Assembly (NCBI RefSeq): GCF_007971025.1
Contig: NZ_CP042436.1
Coordinates: 2,108,001-2,172,000 of the forward strand
Source of the DNA: Mucilaginibacter ginsenosidivorans
Lineage (GTDB): Bacteria > Bacteroidota > Bacteroidia > Sphingobacteriales > Sphingobacteriaceae
DNA length: 64,000 bases
Reading direction: 5' to 3'
Positions within the stretch are counted from its first letter, which is position 1; every line of letters begins with the position of its first letter. The notes under the pieces were generated by a model. That model was not told the origin of the DNA and did not search any database. It saw only the letters and a list, made by a program, of their open reading frames with translations. Of the stretch, positions 54,527-62,006 are shown piece after piece. Position numbers and translations under genes: made by a program.

Positions 54527-55411
54527 ATGAACGTTGAGAAAGCTTATGATCTGATTCAGCAAACGCTGAACAACTGGATGCAGCATTTTATAAAAATGCT
54601 GCCGAATATTTTACTATCCGCTGTTGTGCTGGTCGTCGGCCTGTATGTTTGCCAATGGATCAAAAGACTTACCCGTAAGCTTACCCGTAAAATATCTCAT
54701 AACGCTGCTCTTGGCAACCTGTTGGTTTCTATAATTTACCTGTCATCTATAGGTATTCTTATTTTTACCGTGCTGAGTATCCTGCAACTGGATAAAGCGG
54801 TTACCTCGATATTAGCCGGAGCTGGTATTGCCGGACTGGCCCTTGCGTTCGCTTTCCAGGATATTGCTGCCAATTTTATCTCGGGCATATTTATTTCATT
54901 CAGGCGCCCTTTATTTGTCGGTGACATCGTCAAGATAAAAAATTACATGGGAAGGGTGGAGGAGATCAACCTACGCGATACGGTAATCCGTACGTTCCAG
55001 GGCCAGATGGTGATCATTCCCAATAAGGACGTTTTTCAAAATCCGATAGAAAACTATACCCTATTGGGCAAGCGCCGTATCGACCTTACTATAGGGGTCT
55101 CTTACGGCGAGGACCTCGAAAGGGTCAGGGATATAACGCTTGATGCTGTAAAGGATATCGATGGCTTATCGGAAGACGATGAAGTAACTATGTTTTACCA
55201 GGAATTCGGCGATAGTTCCATCAATTTTATCATCAGGCTTTGGGTGAACACGCCTGAACAGCTTGTTTACTGGACTGTTTGCAGCGAGACTATCATCAGG
55301 ATAAAAAAGGCCTATGACGAACATAATATCATGATACCGTTCCCTATCCGTACGCTTGATTTTGGTATAAAAGGAGGTGTTTCGCTTGACGAGGTGCAGA
55401 TCAAAACTTAA
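54527..55411 (+). CDS. MscS-family mechanosensitive channel (copy 2)
   Basis: A 294-residue inner-membrane channel starting at the ATG at 54527; a TTG at 54482 is unlikely. It has an N-terminal membrane helix (about 22-42) and a second one (about 60-85). The pore helix has SILAGAGIAGLALAFAFQDIAANFISGIFI. The beta domain reads RRPLFVGDIVKIKNYMGRVEEINLRDTVIRTFQGQMVIIPN, almost the MscS consensus. It is shorter than copy 1 and closer to the E. coli length. A long structured leader precedes it. Confidence 0.94.
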   Translation: MNVEKAYDLIQQTLNNWMQHFIKMLPNILLSAVVLVVGLYVCQWIKRLTRKLTRKISHNAALGNLLVSIIYLSSIGILIFTVLSILQLDKAVTSILAGAGIAGLALAFAFQDIAANFISGIFISFRRPLFVGDIVKIKNYMGRVEEINLRDTVIRTFQGQMVIIPNKDVFQNPIENYTLLGKRRIDLTIGVSYGEDLERVRDITLDAVKDIDGLSEDDEVTMFYQEFGDSSINFIIRLWVNTPEQLVYWTVCSETIIRIKKAYDEHNIMIPFPIRTLDFGIKGGVSLDEVQIKT

Positions 55412-55536
55412 GCGGCGAAAACAATCGGCAGCCTTGTCAGTTGTTCAAATACCATTTAACTAAATATCATCGCCTGTCTCTCACACTTATATCCCATACG
55501 TGGGAGTGAAAAAGTATAAGGCATAAAACAGTAAAT

Positions 55537-55752
55537 ATGAGCAGAACAATCGGAATTATTATGATCGTCATCGGCGTAGCTATGCTGATCTGGACGGGTT
55601 TCACCTATACTAAAAAGGAAAAAGTAATTGATGCCGGCCCGATACAGGTTTCGGCCGATAAGCAAAAATCAGTGAACTGGCCCCCTTACGCAGGTGGTAT
55701 CCTCGTAGTAGGGGGCATTATTGTTGTGCTTACAGCTAAAAAAACAACCTGA
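55537..55752 (+). CDS. Small two-helix membrane protein
   Basis: A 71-residue protein with helices at about 4-22 and 52-68. They are joined by a soluble loop (FTYTKKEKVIDAGPIQVSADKQKSVNWPPY). The form 'i.lG..lli.....y.....v.d.gp..v.....' is frequent in Bacteroidota small membrane proteins. It ends 2 bases from the convergent trehalose gene stop. Function unknown; general stress association is only a guess. Confidence 0.75.
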   Translation: MSRTIGIIMIVIGVAMLIWTGFTYTKKEKVIDAGPIQVSADKQKSVNWPPYAGGILVVGGIIVVLTAKKTT

Positions 55753-55754
55753 TC

Positions 55755-58010
55755 TCAGAGAGCCGATTTGATCTCGCCGGCCGCCCACGAGTCTTTTTTG
55801 GGTATGATAGACATAGATTCGAGCAACGAGTGCACCAGGTATGGCGAATGCAGGTTGTACTTGGCAAACGAGGCCTCGTTGCCTACTTTAATGGTATACG
55901 CCTCTGTCATCCGGGCAAGTTTCACAAACATATCCTCGTCCGTTTTGTCGTCGCCTATGCATAATACAAAATCGTATGACGACATGGTGAGCTTTTCAAT
56001 AGCCGCACCCTTATTTACGCCTTTGTTCCGTACTTCTATTACCTTATTGCCGTTCAGTACGTTGAGGGGCAGGTGTGTGGTGCCGTTAAATAATTCTTCA
56101 TACAATTCTTTTGCCCGTATCATGCCCTCCGTCAGGTCGGCGTTGCGATAATGCCAGGCTATCGAAAAATCTTTTTTCTCGATGAACGAATGCGGGCATT
56201 TGGACACAAATTTGTCCATTTGCTTTTCTATCCGTCCCATCCAATCACTCTCATTGCCGGCTGTTTCGTTTTCCCACGATCCATTTGGATGACGGATCTT
56301 AGCCCCGTGTTCGGCAATAAGGCCCACCGGCAAATGACCGAGCCATTTTTCAAGGGTCACACTGTCCCTGCCGCTTACAATGTAAACCGTGTTTTGCTCT
56401 TCGCGCGAAAGCAGGTCCAAAAGCTCGAGCACTTTGTTGCCCGGCGTAGCCGATAACGGATCTTTTGAAAAAGGGACAAGGGTACCGTCGTAATCCAGTA
56501 ATATCAATCGTTTTTGCGCCGCCGAATAATTTTCGAGCAACCGCGCTTTCGAAAAATTATCCAGGAATTTGATCTCGAATCCTAATTGAACGTCTTTCAC
56601 TTCCTTTAACTGGCTCAAAAAATCTCCGGCCCACGCATTAACGTCGTACCGGCTTATGCGTTCCTGCATGGCTGTTATTCGCTCTTCCTGTTCTTTTTTT
56701 TCCATCTCAAATCCTTGTTTTATCATTTCGGCTATTTCGTCCGTATCATTTGGATTTATCAGTAATGCCTCGGTCAATTCCCTTGCCGCGCCGGCCATCT
56801 CGCTCAATATCAAAACCCCTTGCTTATCTTTCCTGCTCGCAACAAACTCTTTTGATACAAGGTTCATGCCATCGCGCAGCGGCGTTATCAGCGCTACGTC
56901 GCAGGTGGTATACAAGGCTATCAACTGCTCAAAATCGAGGTGATTGTACTGGTAAATAATAGGCTGCCAATTTATGGTGCCCAGTGTGCTGTTTAGGTTC
57001 CCAATGAATTCGTCTATTATTTTTTTTCTTTCAGCGTATTTCCTGATCGAATCGCGCGAGGGTACAACAACCAGTGCAAAAACCACTTTACCATGATATT
57101 CAGGGTTAGCCAACAGGAATTTTTTAAAACCTTTCAAACGGTTGTAAAGCCCTTTGGTATAATCGAGCCTGTCTACCGAAAACAGGAGTTTTTTGTCTTT
57201 CTTTAGTTTAAGGTAAGTCTTGCGGATAGCTTCTACCTTGGTATTGTCATAAGCATTATTGAACAGGTCGAAATCGATGCTTATCGGGAAAGCGTCGACC
57301 TTTATTTGCCTGTTCTCCCACGATATGTGCTGGCCGTCGTGCCCGGTTTTGAGGGCCATTTCAACACACGATAGAAAATGAGAAGAATAATCGACCGTAT
57401 GGAAGCCGATCAGGTCGGCGCCCAGCATCCCTGTTAATATCTCGCGTTGCCACTGTTTTGGGATAACCCTGAATATTTCATACGATGGAAAAGGAATATG
57501 CAGAAAGAAGCCAATGGTGAGCTTAGGGAATTTTTCACGAAGCATGCCGGCCAGCGGCAGCAGGTGGTAATCATGTATCCATACAAAGTCTTCGTTGCGT
57601 ACCTGTTTGGACAGGATATCTGCGAATGACCTGTTCGCTTCCATATAGGCATCAAAGTACGACGAATGGTATTCGGCAAACGAGGGAAAGTAGTGGAAAA
57701 GCGGCCAAAGCAACGAGTTGGAAAATCCGTTATAATAAAGCTCGTACATTTTGCTCTTCATAAAAACCGGCAGGTAATTATAATCTGCCGGCGAATGTTC
57801 GTTGTTGGCAATATCCCAGATCTTTTCAGTGCAGCCGGGTACGCCCGCCCATATCTTTTCCGAAAAAAACTCTTTACCGCTGCCTTTCAGATAAGTAGTT
57901 ATCGCAGAGATCAGTCCGCCGGAAGATTGCCGCATGGTAACGTTATTGTCTGTGGTCTCGATCGTCAGGGGAAGCCGGTTGGAAATAATAAATAGTCTTT
58001 TTTTCATCAT
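55755..58010 (-). CDS. Fused trehalose-6-phosphate synthase / trehalose-phosphatase
   Basis: A 751-residue cytosolic bifunctional enzyme. Residues about 1-470 are an OtsA-type GT20: SGGLISAI at the start, VWIHDYHLLPLAGMLRE, SVDRLDYTKGLYNRLKGF and LRDGMNLVSKEFVASR. Residues about 490-751 are an OtsB-type HAD phosphatase: LLDYDGTLVPF with Asp506 and Asp508, then LIAEHGAKIRHP and CIGDDKTDEDMF. It converts UDP-glucose plus glucose 6-phosphate to trehalose, an osmoprotectant, fitting the nearby MscS channel. The -7 box TATATTTG (58165-58158) lies about 150 bases upstream. Confidence 0.96.
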   Translation of the reverse strand: MMKKRLFIISNRLPLTIETTDNNVTMRQSSGGLISAITTYLKGSGKEFFSEKIWAGVPGCTEKIWDIANNEHSPADYNYLPVFMKSKMYELYYNGFSNSLLWPLFHYFPSFAEYHSSYFDAYMEANRSFADILSKQVRNEDFVWIHDYHLLPLAGMLREKFPKLTIGFFLHIPFPSYEIFRVIPKQWQREILTGMLGADLIGFHTVDYSSHFLSCVEMALKTGHDGQHISWENRQIKVDAFPISIDFDLFNNAYDNTKVEAIRKTYLKLKKDKKLLFSVDRLDYTKGLYNRLKGFKKFLLANPEYHGKVVFALVVVPSRDSIRKYAERKKIIDEFIGNLNSTLGTINWQPIIYQYNHLDFEQLIALYTTCDVALITPLRDGMNLVSKEFVASRKDKQGVLILSEMAGAARELTEALLINPNDTDEIAEMIKQGFEMEKKEQEERITAMQERISRYDVNAWAGDFLSQLKEVKDVQLGFEIKFLDNFSKARLLENYSAAQKRLILLDYDGTLVPFSKDPLSATPGNKVLELLDLLSREEQNTVYIVSGRDSVTLEKWLGHLPVGLIAEHGAKIRHPNGSWENETAGNESDWMGRIEKQMDKFVSKCPHSFIEKKDFSIAWHYRNADLTEGMIRAKELYEELFNGTTHLPLNVLNGNKVIEVRNKGVNKGAAIEKLTMSSYDFVLCIGDDKTDEDMFVKLARMTEAYTIKVGNEASFAKYNLHSPYLVHSLLESMSIIPKKDSWAAGEIKSAL

Positions 58011-58157
58011 GAGAAATAAGCTAAAAGAAAAATAATACCAAGAATGATTAAAACCCGGTGCTCAAAGAAAAAAAGCGATTAGAAATGCTTTAAGATGGCT
58101 TTGAAAAAGCCTGGCAGCACAGAATAAAAAACGGCAATGTTTTTTAACAGGTTATTG

Positions 58158-58165
58158 CAAATATA
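58158..58165 (-). promoter_or_regulatory. -7 promoter box of the trehalose gene
   Basis: TATATTTG on the minus strand matches TAnnTTTG. The leader would be about 140 bases and contains a small GGCTTT/AAAGCC stem near 58098-58112. Confidence 0.5.
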
Positions 58166-58294
58166 CGAATTTTAAATTTAATGCTGTTTTTGGCCGGGCA
58201 AGTGGGTAACTTTGTGGCCGGCGATCCGGCAAAAAATGCCGGGATTGGTGTCATCTTCCAAATAACCATTTTCATTTATCTAATCAAAAACACT

Positions 58295-59401
58295 ATGACC
58301 AGGTCAAAATTTTTAATTCGCGCACTTTACCTGTGCAGCGTCGGCAGTGTATTGTTTTTTGCCTCGTGCGGGGGCAATGGCGGTAACGGCCAAAAGAGTG
58401 ACAGTACCTCAACCGCCGGTAATGGCTCGTCTACGGGACTATTAGGTGCAGGCAGCACGTTCGTTTACCCATTGTTTTCAAAAATGTTTGCCGAGTATGA
58501 AAAGTCGCATAACATCAAGGTAAATTACCAGTCTATCGGCTCTGGCGGCGGTATACTGCAGCTAACAAACAAGACGGTCGATTTTGGCGGTTCCGATGCC
58601 CCGTTGAATGACGAACAAAGCCAGAAGATAGGTGTTCCCGTATTGCATATTCCAATGGCCTCAGGCGCCGCTGTTATAACTTATAATATTCCGGAACTGA
58701 ACAAATCGTTAAAAATAACGCCGCAAGTAATTGCTTCCATTTATCTCGGAAAGATCACAAACTGGAATGATAAGCAAATTGCCGCTGCAAACCCGGATGC
58801 AAAATTGCCCGACCTAAGGATTGTGGTCATTCACCGTTCTGACGGCAGCGGAACAAGTTTCATCTGGACCGATTACCTGTCGAAAGTTAGCGAGGAATGG
58901 AATAAAAAAGTGGGAAGAGCAACCGCGGTTAACTGGCCGGCAGGCCTGGGTGGCAAAGGGAACGAAGGTGTAACAGGTTTAATTAAACAAACCCCTGGTG
59001 CAATTGGCTATGTTGAATTGGCTTATGCCATCCAGAACAAGATGCCGGTGGCCCAGGTTCAAAACCAGTCGGGTAAATTCATTACACCCGATCTTTCATC
59101 AATAACTGCCTCAAGCAATATAAACTTACCTGCTGACGCTAAAGTTTCGCTAACCAACACAACCAATCCTGATGGCTACCCGATAAGCAGTTTTACGTGG
59201 GCGCTAATTTATAAGGAGCAAAAATATGACAACCGCTCGGAGCAAAAAGCTAAGGAACTATTGGACCTGTTGTGGTGGAACATCCACGAAGGGCAAAAAG
59301 ACTGTGAGCCTTTAAACTATGCAAAGCTTTCGGAAAGCGCTGTTAAAGTAGCCGAAAATATTTTAAAATCAGCCACTTATGACGGAAAACCCATCTTGTA
59401 A
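58295..59401 (+). CDS. pstS: Phosphate-binding protein PstS
   Basis: A 368-residue periplasmic phosphate-binding lipoprotein. The ATG at 58295 gives a signal ending at LFFASCGG. The PstS phosphate loop is clear: GAGSTFVYPLFSKMFAEY, then SIGSGGGILQLTNKTVDFGGSDAPL and VVIHRSDGSGTSFIWTDYLS, plus WPAGLGGKGNEGVTGLIKQTPGAIGYVE. It should deliver phosphate to PstCAB. However, no pstC, pstA, pstB or phoU gene follows: a strong terminator lies 24 bases after the stop. It is therefore an orphan binding protein within this window. Confidence 0.95.
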   Translation: MTRSKFLIRALYLCSVGSVLFFASCGGNGGNGQKSDSTSTAGNGSSTGLLGAGSTFVYPLFSKMFAEYEKSHNIKVNYQSIGSGGGILQLTNKTVDFGGSDAPLNDEQSQKIGVPVLHIPMASGAAVITYNIPELNKSLKITPQVIASIYLGKITNWNDKQIAAANPDAKLPDLRIVVIHRSDGSGTSFIWTDYLSKVSEEWNKKVGRATAVNWPAGLGGKGNEGVTGLIKQTPGAIGYVELAYAIQNKMPVAQVQNQSGKFITPDLSSITASSNINLPADAKVSLTNTTNPDGYPISSFTWALIYKEQKYDNRSEQKAKELLDLLWWNIHEGQKDCEPLNYAKLSESAVKVAENILKSATYDGKPIL

Positions 59402-59424
59402 TAAAAAGGACGGGACCTAATTAA

Positions 59425-59460
59425 AAAAAGGCTTTTAGAACGATCTCTAAAAGCCTTTTT
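59425..59460. terminator. Bidirectional terminator between pstS and tRNA-Ala
   Basis: Perfect 15-bp arms AAAAAGGCTTTTAGA (59425-59439) and TCTAAAAGCCTTTTT (59446-59460), 6-base loop. It ends pstS on the plus strand and tRNA-Ala on the minus strand. Confidence 0.9.
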
Positions 59461-59466
59461 TGTTTG

Positions 59467-59540
59467 TGGAGAATATCGGAGTCGAACCGATGACCTCTTG
59501 CATGCCATGCAAACGCTCTAGCCAGCTGAGCTAATCCCCC
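59467..59540 (-). tRNA. tRNA-Ala (anticodon GGC)
   Basis: A 74-base cloverleaf on the minus strand. The acceptor is GGGGGAT with ATTCTCC, the D-arm is GCTCAGCTGGCTAGAGC, the anticodon loop is ATGGCAT with GGC, and the T-arm includes GGTTCGACTCC. CCA is not encoded. The acceptor has two G-T pairs. A terminator follows 6 bases after the 3' end. Confidence 0.94.
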
Positions 59541-59720
59541 GTAATGGACGGCAAAACTAATAAAAAGATTTTAGCTTGAAAATTTTATTGTATCAAATCG
59601 GTGCGGGTTAATTTTTTTAATTCCGTAAACAATCCGGTGGGTGCGATTGTAACGTATATGTAAATAGAGTTCGCAATTGACTAAAACAGAAATTATTGTT
59701 ATTTCAACCCCGGAAAACCT

Positions 59721-61241
59721 ATGATCCCTTCGGCAGCTGGTCAAAAAACTTTAACCGTACTAAAAAAGTATGGTCTGTTCCTGTGTTTGCCGGTGTTTCT
59801 TTTTATTGCTTACAGCTATACAAGCGGTCACCGCCCGCAATATAAAGCAACAGCAAAGATCGAACTCAACGGAATTTCGCCCGACGAAGCCATCGACGAT
59901 ATTAGATCCAAGCCTTTGCTGCAAAAAGCACTTGACCGGTTAGGTTACAGGATAAGTTATTACAACACCCGGGATGAGGATCACGAAATCAACGGAGATT
60001 CCTTACCCGTAAAAATAGTCTTCAGCCAATTCAATACTATTGACGATGATATAGTTTTGACTTTCAAAACCGCAAGCCCCAATACATTTACCTTAACGCA
60101 CGGCGATACCATAGCTTACGAGGAATTTAATAAGCCGGCGAAAACGTACTACGGTACGTTCAAAGTTACGCATCGTGAAGGCACGGCTTACCAGGATGCT
60201 TCTTTTCTTTTTCGCCTGCATGACCCTGTAGAGTTGATCGACCGGTATTACAACAGTCTCCAGGTGAAAGCGGAAGACGATGCTAAAGTGCTTTCGGTAA
60301 GTGCAGCTTCGGGCACGCCGAAGAAAAGCGCCGCACTTGTCAATAAATTATTACAACTTTATGGCGGCACGAAACATAGTATACCTGCAACTGGAAAAAT
60401 AGAGCAACCAGAGAAGGAAAAGAATGCACCCGAAGTCCAAAGGGCAGATGCCGAAAAAATTGCTAAAAACATAACGATGCTGCGCGAAAAAGCAGCCCGC
60501 CTGCGTCACCAGGTTGGCTTGCTGACCCCAAAGGCGCAAAAACCTGTCATCGATTCCGAACAAATGCACGCCTACGATGCTATACAAATGGATGTGTTTA
60601 AGGCGATAATGCCTTACATGCGAAAGCCTGTTGACCAGTTTGTGCAGGTGCCTTATATAGATGAGATTTATGATATGGAATTGAAGAAAGAGCTTACCGC
60701 ATATAACGCTATGCAACTACGGAAACAGCGCGCTCTGGCAAATCCGGAACAAAATAAGATCAGGCTGGACACTTTTGATAATAAGATGATGTTCCTGCAA
60801 AGCGAAATAGTAGATAATATTACTTTTTTGCGCCAGCAACATTCGCCGGACGCTGTTGTTGAGCATCATGGCAACCCCAGTCTTTTGAAAGCAAAAAAAG
60901 ATTCTCTTGATGATATTATCACGGAGATAACTAAGGAAAAGCGGCAATATGCTGCTATCCATACCACACCTGTTCCTGTACAACACACCCAGCAAAAGGC
61001 GCATTCAGCGATCTCAAGGCCAGGGCTTGTTGTGCTGGATAAACCCGAAAGCAATATCGAATACGTCGCGGAAGATCCGTTTTGGGTCTACGCCATAGCA
61101 GTATTCGCAGGATTATTAATACCGCTGACCGTTTTGGTAATTAGCAACAACCGATACAACGCCCGACTGACCCGCAGGGCAAATGCACAAACATTAGCCG
61201 AAAAATTAAACGATCTGTTTGCCGTCAAGCAGATCGATTAG
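59721..61241 (+). CDS. Wzz/GNVR-like two-helix membrane protein
   Basis: A 506-residue inner-membrane protein with helices near residues 17-34 and 448-470. Between them is a long periplasmic part: a beta domain (QYKATAKIELNGISPDEAIDDIRSKPLLQKAL) and then coiled-coil helices (AEKIAKNITMLREKAARLRHQVGLL; about 245-400). This topology resembles polysaccharide chain-length determinants, but the signature is weak and no polysaccharide genes are near. A Gln/His-rich segment (PVPVQHTQQKAHSAIS) precedes the last helix. Likely cotranscribed with the OmpA gene 48 bases downstream. Confidence 0.65.
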   Translation: MIPSAAGQKTLTVLKKYGLFLCLPVFLFIAYSYTSGHRPQYKATAKIELNGISPDEAIDDIRSKPLLQKALDRLGYRISYYNTRDEDHEINGDSLPVKIVFSQFNTIDDDIVLTFKTASPNTFTLTHGDTIAYEEFNKPAKTYYGTFKVTHREGTAYQDASFLFRLHDPVELIDRYYNSLQVKAEDDAKVLSVSAASGTPKKSAALVNKLLQLYGGTKHSIPATGKIEQPEKEKNAPEVQRADAEKIAKNITMLREKAARLRHQVGLLTPKAQKPVIDSEQMHAYDAIQMDVFKAIMPYMRKPVDQFVQVPYIDEIYDMELKKELTAYNAMQLRKQRALANPEQNKIRLDTFDNKMMFLQSEIVDNITFLRQQHSPDAVVEHHGNPSLLKAKKDSLDDIITEITKEKRQYAAIHTTPVPVQHTQQKAHSAISRPGLVVLDKPESNIEYVAEDPFWVYAIAVFAGLLIPLTVLVISNNRYNARLTRRANAQTLAEKLNDLFAVKQID

Positions 61242-61289
61242 GACTTGTTTTTGTAAATAACTGGTATATAAAAATTAAAATTTAACGCT

Positions 61290-61760
61290 ATGAGAGTACA
61301 TCGCAACACTATCCTTGCGCTCATCCTCGCGGGGGTGACAGGCTTGTTCGCATTTTCAGCAAATCCGGGCAGATCGATCAAAAACAAAACTTATTATCCG
61401 GCAAAATTATCTTCAACGGCACTCGCTGCGATGAAGCTAAAAAATATTGAATTCGGGTTCGACAAGGAAGGAGTACCCGAAAACCGCACTTCGGAACTGG
61501 ACAAGGTTGCAAAGCTGATGATCGACAACAACGCTTCGATCAAAATAAGCGGCTATGCTGACAACGTCGGCGCGTATGTATACAATTGGAAACTATCCGA
61601 ACGAAGGGCCAAAGCAGTTAAGGCTTACCTGGTGAGTAAGGGATGCGACTCTACCCGCATAGCCACAACCGAGTTTGGCGAAACTCATCCCATAGCTTCT
61701 AATAAGACCGCAGAAGGCCGTCAGAAAAACAGGCGTGCAGAAATGAAGTTTGCACTTTAA
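61290..61760 (+). CDS. OmpA-family peptidoglycan-binding protein
   Basis: A 156-residue exported protein with a signal peptide (about 1-24). Its OmpA_C domain is complete: IEFGFDKEGVPENRTSELDKVAKLM, SGYADNVGAYVYNWKLSERRAKAVKAYLVSKG and the ending EGRQKNRRAEMKF. The Asp and Arg that hold diaminopimelate are in DNVG and RRAE. There is no barrel, so this is a free periplasmic domain. It may attach its upstream partner to the cell wall. A terminator follows. Confidence 0.88.
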   Translation: MRVHRNTILALILAGVTGLFAFSANPGRSIKNKTYYPAKLSSTALAAMKLKNIEFGFDKEGVPENRTSELDKVAKLMIDNNASIKISGYADNVGAYVYNWKLSERRAKAVKAYLVSKGCDSTRIATTEFGETHPIASNKTAEGRQKNRRAEMKFAL

Positions 61761-61791
61761 AGGCGCTACCTTTCCGATAAAGTATATGATT

Positions 61792-61811
61792 ACCCGCGCA
61801 GGCGGGTTTTT
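61792..61811 (+). terminator. Terminator of the OmpA-family gene
   Basis: ACCCGC (61792-61797) and GCGGGT (61802-61807) with a 4-base loop, followed by TTTTT. It lies 31 bases after the stop. Confidence 0.8.
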
Positions 61812-62006
61812 AGTATAATAAATTGATAGGCAGCGTTTTTTGGCGATTGATTATTGTTAATAAACCTCAACCAAATTTGGCTCTATTTCGTTAAAACCTC
61901 CGGCTCTTATTTCATTTGCCGATTTTTTTTTAATTTTAAACGAAATTTGTGGCAACTCTATCCGCCTGGTTGCCTGTATTTCATAATAGCACGACTATTG
62001 ACATCT

